Source of the DNA: Anthoceros angustus | Lineage: Eukaryota; Streptophyta; Anthocerotopsida; Anthocerotales; Anthocerotaceae | Reading direction: 5' to 3' | Assembly (NCBI GenBank): GCA_010909165.1 | Contig: MU008190.1 | Span: 62,001 to 126,000 of the forward strand | DNA: 64,000 bases | Part shown: piece by piece, positions 1 to 12,225 of the stretch | Layout of the letters: every line of letters begins with the position of its first letter | Position numbering within the stretch: the first letter of the stretch is position 1 | Notes under the pieces: generated by a model | Databases searched by the model: none | Seen by the model: the letters and a program-made list of their open reading frames with translations, nothing else | What the model was told of the DNA's origin: nothing | Program-made: the position numbers and the translations under genes

Positions 1-117
1 CTTTCATATCAAAAACCCTAGAGAAAAAACGTTGAACCCAAAGAAAAACTTCACGTCAAGAGAAATTAAAATAAGATCATCAACATATACACCAATATAG
101 ATATAAGAAGTCCCGTG

Positions 118-548
118 TCACATGATATGAAACAGTATCAACACCGTTCTTGACAAAACCATTTGTAATATATTATATTGAACATAATGTGACTTTAAAT
201 TCCAAGCTCGTGAAGCTTGTTTTAAACCATGTATAGACCTTTTCAATTTGCAAACCAAATCGGGTCGAAGTAAATGTTTCATATCATCATTAAACGCTTG
301 GGGTTGTTCCATGTAAATTTCTTCATCCAGATCACCATTCAATGCATAACTTTCACATCCATCTGACATGTTCCAAGATTGAAGAAAGCATCCAAAGCAA
401 GTAGAATACGAACAGAAGGAAATTTCACAACGGATGAAAAAGTTTGCTTATAATCAACATCTTTAACATGTGAATACCAATTAGCAAACCAATTGGACTT
501 TATAACGCTCAAAGGACCAATCAGCATTATCAACAAAGTGAGTTCCAC
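118..548 (-). pseudogene. Copia reverse transcriptase fragment
   Basis: Two frames on the minus strand together give the copia reverse transcriptase core: a segment ending FFNLGTCQMDVKVMH, then LNGDLDEEIYMEQPQAF and VCKLKRSIHGLKQASRAWN. In intact elements these are continuous; here a frameshift near 360 separates them. The catalytic YVDD block would lie further left and is not seen. It belongs to the decayed element covering the first 2.6 kb. Confidence 0.85.
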
Positions 549-1079
549 TCAATCTTGCAAAGCCTGCTCCCACAAAGACCACGGCGGTGAAGTCTGCATT
601 TGATTGAGGCTAAGGAACAGTAGCTGAAATAAGACCAACAAGAGCATGATCATTATGAACATCATTTTGAGCATCATTATGAGAATTAGGGTCCAAAATT
701 TCATTAAAAAAGTATTGATCATCATGATCCAAGAAGAAGAAGAAGAATTTTATTTAAGTCCACTAAGGACGGATTTCCGTCATGGGACTTGGTACTTAAC
801 AACTTGTACCATGGTGTGCCTAAGCTACTTGCACCAAGGGCATCCACTCCCTTTAGGCACCCCATCTAAGTACCGATCCAAGCTCATGATGCTTAATCAC
901 GGCGTAACAAAGATAACAAAGAAAGAAATGATCACGTGGCTGAGAAGAACAAACCGAGTCCTTCCAAGATAATTCAAAAAAATAACATCTCGACTTGAAA
1001 TAATTTATCGAGTATTTGGATCAAACAAACGATAACTCATGCGATTCTCATAATATCCGACAAAATTGCACTTAATGCT

Positions 1080-1514
1080 CCACTTTTCTTTTCTTCTGGA
1101 ATATGAGCAAACGCTACACATCCAAAAACACATAAATATGAAGAAGAAATAACCACCCCAGTCCACATTGCCTCTGGAGTTTGACCCATAAGAACATCAG
1201 AAACAACCATGTTCATAATGTAAACAGCTATTTGAACTGCTTGAACCCAAAAATCGGAGCCAAACTCTTATGAAATAACATACAACCAGCAGCACCAATA
1301 AGAATTTTATTTTTTATTTTTGCACGACCATTTTATTGTGGTGAGTAAGGAATAGTGGTCCGATGTTGAATACCAAAAGGAGATAAATAATTTCAAAATT
1401 CTGTTGAAGTATATTCACCACCATTAACATACATACAACCAGAACCACCAATTGATGTAGGTACATGAAAACCATAATATCAAGCCATTTGAAGAACCTT
1501 CCGTGGATGCACAT
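1080..1514 (-). pseudogene. Copia integrase fragment
   Basis: The minus-strand frame contains GGEYTSTEFWNYLSPFGIQH, followed by RTTIPYSPQ, a stop, then NGRAK. This is the DDE-integrase region around the catalytic glutamate of Ty1/copia elements. A stop replaces a residue inside the normally invariant SPQQNG motif. Downstream residues such as ILIGAAGCMLFHKSLAP continue the integrase in eroded form. Confidence 0.8.
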
Positions 1515-1556
1515 GTATCAAATGCAGCGCAATAATTGCTACAAAGGAAACCCTAA

Positions 1557-1860
1557 ATGATAACCAGCTTCATGTTCTCGAACTTCTGTGCAACTCAACT
1601 TATAAAGTCGTCCAAAACGTTGTTTGGAAACAACAATGTCTTGAGTAGAAACCAAAACATGATGCAAATACGTAATAGAACCATCAAACTGCACAACACC
1701 AATAGGTCCAACCTTCTCAATAAGGAAGGAGTAATCATCCTAAAGACATACTGCTGCCTATCAGAACAAGGTTTGAAACTTGAAAACCAATTTCGTCTTC
1801 CAGTCATATGCTGAGATGCACCAGAATCAATATTTTAATTCACCATCTGCACCACCGGCA
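1557..1860 (-). pseudogene. Copia protease / GAG-pre-integrase fragment
   Basis: The minus strand reads DSGAS then QHMTGRRNWFSSFKPC across small breaks. This matches the aspartic protease motif (D-S/T-G-A) followed by the H-M-T segment that copia elements share. The frame then continues into a GAG-pre-integrase-like stretch (VGPIGVVQFDGS, YLHHVLVSTQDIVVSKQR) broken by frameshifts. It lies in the expected place between gag and integrase. Confidence 0.65.
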
Positions 1861-2589
1861 GCACTCAACAAGGCAAGTAAAGAAAGGTATATAGACGACG
1901 GAGATATTGGAGCACCAGTAGGCTCCGGCTCCATAGTAACCAAATTAATTTGTGACTAACCAGAAACTCGAGGAAACTGACAGAACCGAACCATATGTCC
2001 AGGTTGATTGATAATTAAAAAAAAAAAGAGGAGGACGAGACACTCCACCCAAAGTCCAAATCCCAGTAGAAGCCATAGATGATTATGAAAAAAAATGAGG
2101 TGGGTGTGAAAAATTCTCATTTCCTAATAAGCTGCACCAAACAACATGGTGACGTTTGTTTTGAAAACCTATTAAATTATCATCTCCATCAACAGTCTTC
2201 ACTCTCAGCTGCCTTAACTCCTCAATAAGCAACTTTTCTTGCGATGCTTAATTGTCAAAGAGAGATTTCCATATCAAATAACAGGTTGAAAGCATCATAA
2301 GACGATGAAAATATCAACAGCAACAGGTACACCAGTAGTTTGAAGATCAATAACCATACGTTAAAACTCATCAATAAAGTCTTTCACCGTTTGTGAAGGA
2401 TCCATTTTCAAATTAGCCAACCGAACAAGTTGAGTTTGACGATATTCCAAACCCTGTTGCTACATCATAAGGCCTTTGCAGTAATTTGCGGGTTAGTTTC
2501 GTTCAAGAGCAACTTCACTTCGAGCGAATGCGAACTCTCAACAATCGTCAGACTCTAAAGTGTATGACTTAGCAGCGGCCGGGACGCCA

Positions 2590-2765
2590 AATTAATCTAA
2601 ATCACTTTTCGGTAGCACTGGTTGCGACTTCCTGCCCTCGGCTACATGCGGTGAGGATGGCAGGCTGATGTCCGATCATCTTCAAGTCACATCTTCATCC
2701 AGGGCAGCGTTGTCACCAGCACCTGCCTCGTTGCTCAAAGAGTCCTCGTCAGGATGTGGAAGAAG
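2590..2765 (-). pseudogene. Partial copy of the BSD-protein gene last exon
   Basis: About 170 bp here are clearly similar to 8330-8500, inside the last coding exon of the BSD-domain gene about 5.7 kb away. Shared blocks include CACATCTTCATCCAGGGC and GCACCTGCCTCGTTGCTC. Small insertions and deletions destroy the frame, and no other exon is present. It lies between the dead copia element and DRP4, in the same orientation as its source, so it is a truncated duplicate and not a gene. Confidence 0.8.
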
Positions 2766-3086
2766 CGATGACCGGCAATATTCTCTGATCTGTTGATTCA
2801 TTCTTGATCTTTCTTGACCCCCGGATTCATCCTTTCCTCATAAGGCCAGGTTTGAAGGGACATGCCTACGAAGGCAATGCTGCACTTGGTGCTGTAGAGG
2901 GAAAATTAAAATTCTTCTGCATTTCGAGCTCTGTGCTGATGTTTGGCATCCTTTAGTTTAGCTCCTTTGTCGTGTTTGTGGTGGAGTGGTGCAATCAGAT
3001 GTTTCTTTATATGTGTCATGTTGCAACCATGATTCAATTTTGTTGTGTGATACCAAGCTACACTGTAGACCCTAGGAGTGGCAAAA

Positions 3087-5721
3087 TCACATACTAATAC
3101 TACAATGACTATCAACCATGGTCGTGGCCAGTTGTAAGCTTTGGCGGAGGACATTGATGCTGTGACTGAGTTGCTTTCGTTTGTCTGCCAAAGTAGCATC
3201 TTCCACCATCATGACTTCCATGCTCACGTTTGGTGAAGAAATGTGGGCCAACTTGTCCTGAACACCTCGCACCATGGCTTGCTGCAGAGAATACTTGATC
3301 TCGTGAGGGAGGGCATCGCCAATCCTCCTTTTGACCACGGTCCAGTAAGCTGCCAGAGATATCTTGATGTCCAGGGCTGTCTGCAAAGCCGCAATTGCGA
3401 TATTAGATATGATCCGCAGTCACCTACCGATGTTAGAGGTCTATCTAGCCAGATAGCATAACGTCAACACATCTCGAGTACCTGATACTCTGGCTCTGTC
3501 GTTGGATAGCTTGCTTCCGTTGGATCGACTTGCACAAGGGCTTCGTCATTCAGTGAGCTGGTGCTACACTGACCCTCGCCAGACTTAGAAACAACCGCAT
3601 TGAGAAAACCTACCGGTTTCTGGGCTCCTCGAGCCGCTGTTCTGTTGGATTCAAGCTTTGCTTGTGCTGCTCGAACAATTTCCATATAGAGCTTGTTGCG
3701 GGTGTAGGTGACTTCTTTCTCTTTGGAGAGCATATTTCGCATGAATTTCTCGCACCTTTCGCGGCAATTCTGAATGACGTTACGGGCCACCGGTAGGCTC
3801 GTTTGTCGCAAAAGAGGATATCCCTCTGTGCAGTCCTCAATCACCTGAGCAAGCAGAAGCCAGTGAAATAAATGCAAGTCCCTAAACCCAACTGATGACC
3901 TATCCATAACTTTCAGGGCTTTGAAACTAGAAGACAAATCATAAGAACAATTTACCAGCGTCTGCACAGTTTCAGCATAGTCGTGAACCTCCTTCACGAG
4001 TCCTTCACACTTTTTGGAGATCTTATCAAGCTCCTTGCGGAAAAGGGTTCTGAATAGGTGAGTTGGAAGAAAATTCGGCAGATTCACTCCTTTGCTTTCC
4101 GACATGAGGCCTACGATCTCTTTTGTGTAAGCCTTCTCCATCAGCTTCGACCCGGACGTTTCCAAGAAGCGAGAGAATTCTGGCAAATTACGACAGGGTC
4201 ACACATATCACATGAATGGACCGATCTCTGACGTAAATAAACTGGGCAGCACCAACCTGCAAACAACTCATCAAGCCTTGCAGTGTAATGCAACTCGTGT
4301 TCAGGATGCTTTTCGAATTCGCCACGGACAACAAGCTCCTTCACAATGTCGGTCCTGGCCATCATGAACGCCATGAAAGCCTGGCCGGCATGCTCCACCT
4401 TTGGAGGCAATGCTTCTAGCTCTTTTTCTTTCGATTTCAGTTCTGCTACATGCAAGTTGAACACGAGATCAAGGTGTGTGAAAAGGATGACCATGTTTGC
4501 AACAAGAAGACTTTGGACTGCAGTAAAACCACCACGGAATTTACTTTTCCCGATCTGCTCGATGATATTTGGTAGGCATTTTGCGATGCTGTTGGCCTGG
4601 ATCTTGGTCAGACGGTCCGAAAGGGCAGGAACTCCCACGATAGATTTGTCCAGCTTGGACAAGAGCTCATGAGACTCGAAGAGCCTTTTCTCAGCCTGTC
4701 TGGCTTCTTCGTGGGTCTCAGCATCTGCAACCCTGTTGCGCACACAAATGTAACCAAGGCCGATTTTGACTGCGTTGGTCGTGACCTTCTCCAAGAGACC
4801 CTCGGGAGTCTGGTCGACCTGGCCACATGCATCCAGATTCTGTGAAGCTGAGACTCACTGGTCCGACACAAGTCAGATGTCCAAAACAGTTACTGAAAGC
4901 AAGAAGCAGCGGATGCATTGATCACCTTCGTCACCACAGCCAGTGTCCTTTGGCCAGCTTTATCTGCCCGCTGGGACATTCTGATGGACTCGCAAGTCGG
5001 GAAGTCGACGTTTGCTGAAAGCACATTCAGAATGATAGTATCATCGGGAGTGATATATTTTCGGATTATGGTGGCGATCTGCTGGTAGATGTCCTCCGGC
5101 TGTCCGAAGACAGGGACTCGTGTTATGCCCGGCAGGTCCACCATGGTCAAATCTGGGGCGTTCGCTTTCCGGATGTGTAGAGAGATTGGCGTGGAGGAAA
5201 TCCCTTTGCCGGTTCCAGCCACCTTATTTTGCGCGTCAACAACAGCCATCTCGATCTCCTTTTCTGAAATGCTCTTCGTCCGGCCTCCGTATTCTATTGT
5301 GATGCTCTCCTCTACGCTGCAAGCCGAAGACGCCAAGCCAGCCGAAGTCAGATGCCAGGTGATTCAGAAGCTAAGTTCCCTTCCTCAGCGAATCGAAGCT
5401 AACTTCCTAAACCTACCTTGCTTGGAGTCTGAGAACCAGCGGGGCCCTGGTAGCAATGCCCTGTCCCCGGGGCAAGTGGATGCCAGCCAAGGACTCCAGC
5501 ACGCTAGATTTTCCGCTGGACTGATCGCCAACAACAACAATGGTTGGCAGGCTGATTCCTTCCTCCATCACTCCCAAAGTGCGAATCTTGTCGACAGTGT
5601 CCAGGATGGGCCGGATTTTTTCCTTGAACTTGGACTCCAGAGCGGTTCCATGCTGTCCCGAGCCGCACTCAGGGGCATCCGCAGCTGCAGCTGCAGCCTT
5701 CTTAGTATCGACGACTCCCAT
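3087..5721 (-). CDS. DRP4: Dynamin-related GTPase, DRP4 class
   Basis: Large GTPase of the dynamin superfamily; family members assemble on membranes and use GTP to remodel them. Seven coding exons fit splice rules and phase: 5721-5417, 5316-4926, 4818-4545, 4442-4257, 4179-3956, 3844-3482 and 3380-3087, giving about 678 residues, close to plant DRP4C. Visible motifs are the P-loop GDQSSGKS (65-72), the switch threonine in TRAP, DLPG (about 162) and TKVD, the last restored across the exon 2/3 junction. A stalk follows (PEFSRFLE-like and PNFLP segments), then a C-terminal GTPase effector domain in the last exon ([29 protein letters not shown]). No PH or proline-rich domain is present, as expected for DRP4. 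The start ATG precedes an alanine-rich leader. Acceptors of exons 3 and 4 were chosen for best family fit, and nearby alternatives exist. Confidence 0.9.
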
Positions 5722-6075
5722 TGTTGACTGCCAGTTGCAAGAAAGTGTGAAGGGCCAGGTTAGCAGGCCTCGTTATCGTTAAGGAAGAAGTAGTAAGTCC
5801 GCCGAATTAACTGCCGCTGCCGATTCCGTATCTCATCATTGCCGGTAGGCTGTTACTGCCAGGCTCCAGCTACTCCCGGCCGCCGAGGCACAACATTATT
5901 GGAGTAGTTAGCGGCTGAGAGGATATCTGATATACGGTGGGTCACAAAATATATACCATGTTAACAACTTTCGCGTTCACTCACCTGCAAGTAGCAGCTT
6001 TCCCATCGATACCCGATGGCCATTCAAGTTTGCGGGTACGGCCTATAAAGCTACGTCATCACGACGGAGGACAAC

Positions 6076-6229
6076 TTCCTCCGGTGGTGGGATGGGACAT
6101 CTTCCTCCGGTGGTGGGATGGGACATCTATCCTTCGGTAACCTGTGCGGCTAATCGTACGTTGTTCCTAATCATGCATGCAATCCCTTTCCTCTGCATGC
6201 TCATGCATGCAATCCCTTTTCCTGCATGC
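6076..6229. repeat. Two short direct duplications upstream of DRP4
   Basis: A 26 bp unit beginning TTCCTCCGGTGGTGGGATGG occurs twice in tandem at 6076-6127. About 45 bp further on, a 30 bp unit beginning TCATGCATGCAATCCC occurs twice at 6171-6229. Each copy of the second unit holds the RY motif CATGCATG (6172-6179 and 6202-6209). The pair lies 350-510 bp upstream of the DRP4 start codon, so it could be promoter DNA, but no function is shown. Confidence 0.7.
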
Positions 6230-6359
6230 TCATCTCGATCCGTGTTTCCTATATGCTCATCTCGAGAGCACGATCGAAGTCCCTGCCCCATTGCTGCTAA
6301 TGCGATTGATTGACCTCTAAATCTTAAACCCTACATCGGTACAATCGAGCCGATACAAC

Positions 6360-7015
6360 CAATCACATAAAGTACCAGTAGCAATAGCAATAGGATACGA
6401 ATAGAAGGTAATTTTACAAATTATGAAAAGTCTGCTGATAATCAACGTTCTCAACCTATGAATATTCTTTTACTGTTAAACGGTTAAACGAGCTTTATAA
6501 CACTCTACAAACTGATCAGCATTACTCTTAATTTTAAGCACCTACTTACAACTAATGGATTTATTACCTGGTGGAAGAGGCACGAGCTCCCACTACCATT
6601 TTGCAATAAGGAATTTCACTCATCTTGCAAAGCCTACTCCCACAAAGACCATTGCATTAGAACATTTGCCTCAACAATCAATTGGGGCTCAGCTAGTACC
6701 GTTGAAACAAGACCCATAATATCTTCCGTCTCATAGCATCCTAGCTATCGCCGTGTCAAAACACGTAAACGAGAAGAACATTCATTGCAAAATTTCATGA
6801 GACAAAGAATAAATATCATCCTCCATTTGAGAACCTCGTGAAGAAGCGCCAGAAACTGAAGGAATAATTTTATAAGTTATTGAACTTAAGAATCTGGTTG
6901 ATTACATCCGGATCCCACATCTTCCTGAGGAACAACATCCTCATGAACCACATGATGATCTTGACGGGTCCTTCATCATCTAAAGCTGGTTCATGATGAG
7001 CACCTTCATTTTCTT
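6360..7015 (-). mobile_element. Second copia reverse-transcriptase remnant
   Basis: The stretch from about 6385 resembles 385-560 of the first element on the same strand. Shared features are an eroded VKF...RILLA-type segment, a tyrosine-glutamine-asparagine region, and the upstream CATCTTGCAAAGCCTACTCCCACAAAGACC block also seen at about 550-585. Stops are frequent and no ORF survives. It is a second, more decayed copy of the same or a close Ty1/copia family. Confidence 0.65.
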
Positions 7016-7027
7016 AACATGTTCATG

Positions 7028-7100
7028 CTCTTTTAGGGTTAGGGTCTAGGGTTAGGGCTTAGGGTTTAAGGTTTAGGAGTAGGGTTTAAGGTTTAGGGTT
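7028..7100 (+). repeat. Degenerate interstitial telomere-like repeat
   Basis: About ten variants of TTTAGGG / TTAGGG / CTAGGG follow each other, ending in a poly-T run. The plant telomere unit is TTTAGGG. The variants are too degenerate to be an active telomere, and coding DNA flanks both sides, so this is an interstitial remnant, perhaps from break repair. Confidence 0.75.
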
Positions 7101-7109
7101 TTTTTTTTT

Positions 7110-8215
7110 TAAGGGTTACCATGGACATCGGCCGTTAACGAGCTATATTCAACTAAAGATGCATTCTTCTCAAAGTAGTCACTATCGTTGTTAATAACCT
7201 AGTCCGCATTGAAACCTCTCGGCTACGCCTTAACTGTAGTTCAGGTCCTGTCCAGGTTGCATCTTTATATTGTTTGGCCTTATTCATTCATATTCCTTCT
7301 TCCTCTCTTTTATATGTTTATGGAAATAGCTCCCAACTACGAAGCGAAAAACAGGAACTATGTGGCACAAATGAAAACCGTGAGAAGAAATCTTCTTTTC
7401 ATTTTCTTTTAGTCTCTTTTCTTGGCCCTACAATATTCAAAGGACTCCAAACAAGACTTTTCGGTAGTTTTAGAGATATATTTTAAAATATTAATAAATA
7501 TTTATTGTACTAAAGAAAAACAGATGCATTTTCATGTGTTCTTGTAACCTTTCAATTTAGCTAGTCAAGAGAGTGTGAAATAAGTCTGTTAGACATGGTC
7601 TCTATGGAGTTTGTTTTTATGTGTTCCGGTAACCTTTCAATGTGGGTCCAAGTACGGAGTTTCTTTGCGGAAGTGTAATCGGTAGACAAAGACTGTGATT
7701 GCTTGCGTAAGTGATGATGTATTTTTCAAAAGAGAACCAAACAATCGAGTTTCAATATCGAAACCCACAGTGCAATGTCAAGGCTTTCAGTTATTTTATC
7801 AAGAAGACACACAAGCTCAAACTGAGGAGGACGTCGAATCCCACCTTTCATGAGAACCGAGATTCACACTGGCATTCCAATAGAGTGAGTACACTTATTC
7901 TGTGCATCTATTGCATAAGTTACCCTGCGAGTATTGCGAATTGCACCAACAGCTTCTTCACACTCCTGCCGCCTGAGAGCGTGACACCGCTTCCAGGCGC
8001 TGAGCAGCTTCTTCCAGAGCAGAGCCCCCACGGCTTTCGTTAGAACGAAAGCTTACCCGCCAATGTAGGATGACAGGCCTCCATTATGTACAACAGCATT
8101 TACAGGGTCCGCCATCCAGGTTAGCTAAGGCTAGCTCCAACTCCTTAGACCCAATAGAACAATTGAAACTACGTGAGGCAGCTTCACTCCTGTGAGGCTG
8201 ATGCCAATCGCGTTA
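7110..8215. other. Intergenic stretch, no gene seen
   Basis: No conserved protein or RNA gene is recognised. The DNA is AT-rich to about 7700. A motif of the form TGTGTTC..GTAACCTTTCAAT occurs twice (about 7535-7555 and 7620-7640). A short perfect palindrome, GCTTTCGTT-AG-AACGAAAGC, lies near 8034-8053. The right end is presumably the 3' untranslated region of the minus-strand BSD gene that stops at 8216. Confidence 0.5.
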
Positions 8216-10536
8216 TCAAGATGAATCTGCACTGGCGACATCTTCTTCATTAACCGTCAACCAATCGTCAGACTCGAGTCTGTCTACCTTATCAGAGGCA
8301 GCTTCATGATTGCCTTCTGTTGACACCAAATCTGAATAACTTTTCGGTACCACTGGTGACGGCTTTCTGCCCTCCGCTACCTGTGATGACGAGGGCAGAC
8401 TGGTGTCCTCATCTTCCAAATCACTGAAGGACACATCTTCATCCAGGGCGGCATTGCCACCAGCACCTGCCTCGTTGCTCAAAGGGTCCTCATCAAGCCA
8501 CTCCTCAGCATCCCCATTATCATCCTCAAGCTGCAACTTTGAGGACACTGCTTGCTTTTGCAAATCACCAGCAACTGGATCCAGAACTGCGTTACCAGTC
8601 TTCATGAATTCAAAAGCTTTTGACTCCTCCGAGAACCTGTCTGGTCCCGAAACTGCATCTGGTGACGGTTCTGCCAATGGCGTCAATGGTTTGGGCTCTG
8701 GTACAGCATCACCTTGGTCTTGGATACTCTTTGAGTTGTCCTCCAACCAGCCATGGACTCCTCCCGTTTCCACATGCTCATGAAATAATTCTGACTCCAG
8801 GTTCCGGCCTTCTCGTTTCAGCAATTCATTGAGGAGATATCTGCGAGCCTCAACAATCTGCAGCAGAATTCCAATAATGCCCCAAAGCAGGATGAACATT
8901 GTGGACACGAAAAGCTTTGGAAACCAATAGATGGCTAAACCACAAGCAAGACGAACACTTATATAGGTTGAAACATCTATGCAGGCTACAAGGAGCATCC
9001 AAACTAGGATGATATTCTGACAAGGCATCATAAAAGCCCGGATAGACATGTATGCAAGAAACAATGCACATCACATAAACCTTGATCCACAGAGCGTCAT
9101 GCAACATAAGTGCAACAAACCTGAGGGGTGCATAGAAGCTCGGAATCTTCCTTGTTAAGACGAGATTGCAGAAGAACAAAGTATATCTTCCAAAAGCGCC
9201 CTTCACTCATGTACTCTGGACACATCTCAATCCTCAGAGCAGCAAGACTTGGAGCTTGAAGCTCCAAAGCATTTACATGCTCATGCTGTGCCACACTCAG
9301 CTGGAAGTCTGGACATCAATTGCAACATGGACAACGGGCTCACCACATATTTGAAGTGAAGGACGAGCTCAACCAGCAACTATCCTGTGACATGAGAAGC
9401 TTGTAATCACATGTAAAGATCCACACTTCTAGACAAATCAGCAAGCCACACAGTGTCAATGGCGGGTACTTACCATCTTCCTCCTCATCACCAGCCAAGG
9501 GAAAGTCCAGCCAGGTCTCCGGATGCATGGCAATGTTGCTCGCAAATGCAATAACCTCATTGGTTACACCAATGGCCAACAATCTTTCCTCGGAACCATC
9601 TGAGGCCTTTGAGTAAGAATCTAATGAAAACGGCAAGAAGCTCGAAGCCAGCTTTGAAAATTCACTAATTCCAGTCGCAAGTGCTGTTGGAAAATCGTCT
9701 TGAGTGGATGCCTTGGAACCATCTTTAAAGCCCTCAGACGACTCAGCTTGCTCGTCCTCAGCACCCCAGGGTTCAAATTCAATGTCCTTTCCACCATCAC
9801 TCTCATTGACATCACGGGCTAGGAGATTGTCCAGAATTGGTTTCAAGAGTGAATTAAACCCAACATTTCGGCTAGAATGCTCAGAATCGCCAGACTGGGA
9901 ACGCGGAGAACTAGGTGATGACTTCGCATGAGCATCAAAATCGTCACCTGCAACAGCTCGGATAACAGATGACGAAAATCTAGACAGTCCCGTGGATAGC
10001 GAACCTGTCAATTCCGCAATATCACTTCTTATACCCAGCAGACCATGATCTGGTCCCCAAAGTTGTTCACCCAATCCACGACTTGGTGCCTGCGAATCCT
10101 CTGCTGGTGCCTTCCCAGCTATCTTCGGCAAGCTCTTATCAGGGCTGGGATGGACAGTACCCAAAGCGTCCGGATCACCCTTAGTCACAAAGGTAGCTTT
10201 TTCCTCTGCATGCGGAGAGCTGATTACAGCTCCTCTGTCTTCATCCTCCTCCTTACCACGAACCAGAAGCTCAGCCGTCTCTCCCTCGGTCGATCCTTCC
10301 TCCAATGCCTCCTCGGGAGGCGGGGCCAAAAAGGAAGCAACTCCCCACAGCTGCCTGGTCAAGGTCTTCCTCAATTCCGACAGGTCCTCCCTGACACCCT
10401 TCCCAGTAGGGCTATTTCGAGGAGAGATGACATCCTCATCGTCCATCTCTGTTATCTCCTTATCCTCCTTGTCCTCCCTCGGTCGACCCTGCCCCGAGGG
10501 TAGAGAGGCAGAGAACGAACGTGAAAACCACGACAT
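8216..10536 (-). CDS. BSD-domain protein
   Basis: Three coding exons (10536-9474, 9308-9121, 8857-8216) join in phase to about 630 residues. The protein starts MSWFSRSFSASL. It has a conserved LSELRKTLTRQLWGVASFL segment near residues 55-75, then a long acidic and serine-rich linker. The BSD domain follows across the exon 1/2/3 junctions: EVIAFASNIAMHPETWLDFP, then MSEGRFWKIYFVLLQSRLNK with the domain's signature W and Y. The C-terminal third is acidic and probably disordered, ending DDWLTVNEEDVASADSS. BSD domains occur in TFIIH p62 and synapse-associated proteins; this plant family has no firmly assigned role. An ATG matching family N-termini (MSW) fixes the start. Confidence 0.88.
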
Positions 10537-11756
10537 TGGACACCACTTGCTGCAACCCGAGAATTCCCTTCCCACTGAAATGAGACCCTGAAACCCTCCT
10601 ACTCCGAGTGTCACACTTCCCTCCTGATCACCACTTCCACTTCACCTTGACGACGACAGCAGAAGCCTACCCGCAGACCTGCTCTTCGATGCCTATCCCA
10701 TAGCGCATCACAACGACCTCCAAGACACAAGACAGGGAAGCATGCCACTTACGACGAGAGTGAGATACGATTTCATGCTCCCCGTACTCAAATCACGATT
10801 GGCTGGCAACAACAGCGCAGCCAGGGGAGGGATTGATCAAGCAAGTAGGTATCACCACAAATTGAAAAGAATCACAACACCCAACACACAGAACACGTCC
10901 TCCTGAATCCAAGCAATCACGGGAGCATCAATCACGCCTCACACCACTCCCTGTGGGGGCCTGCTCCACAACAAGTCAATTCTCGAATCCACACCGCGCA
11001 TCGGCGCAGGGCAAGGTGCCAAACCCAAATTCAGCCTAAGACCCCATCCACGGAGCCACCAGGTGCCGCCATTGTCCAGGAGGCTCGTCAACGCAAAACG
11101 CATCCAGGCGCAGAGAGTTTGCGCGTGCAGGTCACAGGCTGGAACAGACGATTGCAGCCAAATTGCAGCAGCAGAAAATGCAGCAGAGGGTTTGGATGGC
11201 GCGACAGTGGAAGACAGGGAAAGGACGCGACTGAGGTCCCTCCACCACTGCCATTCCGTCACCACCCCATTCATGCATGCCGTTCCTTCTACTTCTCTTT
11301 CCCTAATTCAGATCATTGTCCATGGATCATCAAATTATAATCACTTCACTCGCATTGTTTCGAAACCATGCAATACCGTATCTGCCACACCAATGTCGCT
11401 GCTCCCTCTACATATCAAGATTCAATTTAACTTTGGTGGTCCCACGCAATAACTCACATTGCCTAGGTACACGGGAATGGTATGAGATATAACTCCCCAC
11501 TCCATATTACTTTGTTATAAAATTAATGTTCATATAAGATTTATAAGACTCTAAGGTAAAGAAGAGTAAGTACTATCTTAAAATCTTACCAGTATAGACA
11601 AACTTTACAGCGAAGAAGATCTCCAAGAATAGAATCTACAAGTATTTTATATAAATATTAACTAATAAAATATTTTAGATGAGAAAAAATGATATATAAT
11701 TATAATATTGAAATATTTGAATCATTCTTAAAGACAGTCTTGTTTTTCTCATTGTT
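10537..11756. other. Upstream region of the BSD gene, no further gene
   Basis: Open frames here are short, overlap on both strands and show no family resemblance, so I call none. The first ~700 bp are GC-rich and likely promoter or 5' untranslated DNA of the BSD gene. An RY motif CATGCATG lies at 11272-11279. From about 11460 the DNA turns strongly AT-rich without recognisable content. Confidence 0.5.
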
Positions 11757-11977
11757 TGTTTTATCTCTCTCTCTTTTGCAACTAAAGATTGATATGTATC
11801 GCCATTGGCCAAACCATCAAGTACTCTTTCTGTTTTATCGCTCTCTCTTGTGCAACTAAAGATTGATATGTATCACCATTGGCCAAACCATCAAGTACTC
11901 TTTCTGTTTTATCGCTCTCTCTTGTGCAACTAAAGATTGATATGTATCACCATTGGCCAAACCATCAAGTACTCTTT
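11757..11977. repeat. 74 bp tandem repeat, about 2.9 copies
   Basis: A unit containing CAACTAAAGATTGATATGTA followed by CATTGGCCAAACCATCAAGT recurs at a 74 bp period (landmark positions 11782, 11856, 11930). Copies are almost identical, differing at single bases such as CGCCATT versus CACCATT. It does not code. Confidence 0.9.
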
Positions 11978-12132
11978 TGCATCCAGTTTTTTAAGGGTTC
12001 CTCTTATGCCCTCCTTCACAAGCTTGCGATACTTGGGCAAGCTTGTGAAGCAGCTGCATGAAATTCATCAAAGACTCCCGATGATAAGCAAACTAATTTA
12101 GCAACTTATCTCTATCATGCACCAAAACTAGA

Positions 12133-12225
12133 ACACAAATGCTCTAGCCAACCAAACGAACATCAATGGAGAATCGTACACAAATGCTCTAGCCAACCAA
12201 ACGAACATCAATGGAGAATCGTACA
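12133..12225. repeat. 45 bp tandem duplication
   Basis: A 45 bp unit beginning ACACAAATGCTCTAGCCAAC occurs twice head to tail with no visible difference. The surrounding 12.0-12.85 kb shows no gene. Confidence 0.85.

Larger units (their letters stand above)
1..2575 (-). mobile_element. Decayed Ty1/copia retrotransposon, internal region
   Basis: Read on the minus strand, the order from high to low coordinate is gag, protease, integrase, reverse transcriptase, which is the Ty1/copia order. A gag-like stretch with LANLKMDPSQTVKDFIDEF lies at about 2345-2450. It is followed by a protease-type HMTGRRNWFSSFK at about 1770-1812, an integrase-type YSPQ-NGRAK at about 1310-1345, and a reverse transcriptase with FSSVVKFPSVRILLALDA and SIHGLKQASRAWN below 550. 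In-frame stops and frameshifts break every domain, so the copy is dead. The RNase H end and one LTR would lie left of the window, and no LTR is recognised at the right end. Confidence 0.85.

Noticed and set aside
5089-5727. 212-codon plus-strand frame
   Set aside because: It is the antisense shadow of DRP4 exons 1 and 2, where the GTPase motifs are unambiguous on the minus strand.
10939-11452. Overlapping 111- and 129-codon frames upstream of the BSD gene
   Set aside because: They lie on opposite strands over the same GC-rich DNA and neither resembles a known protein; probably promoter and 5' untranslated DNA.
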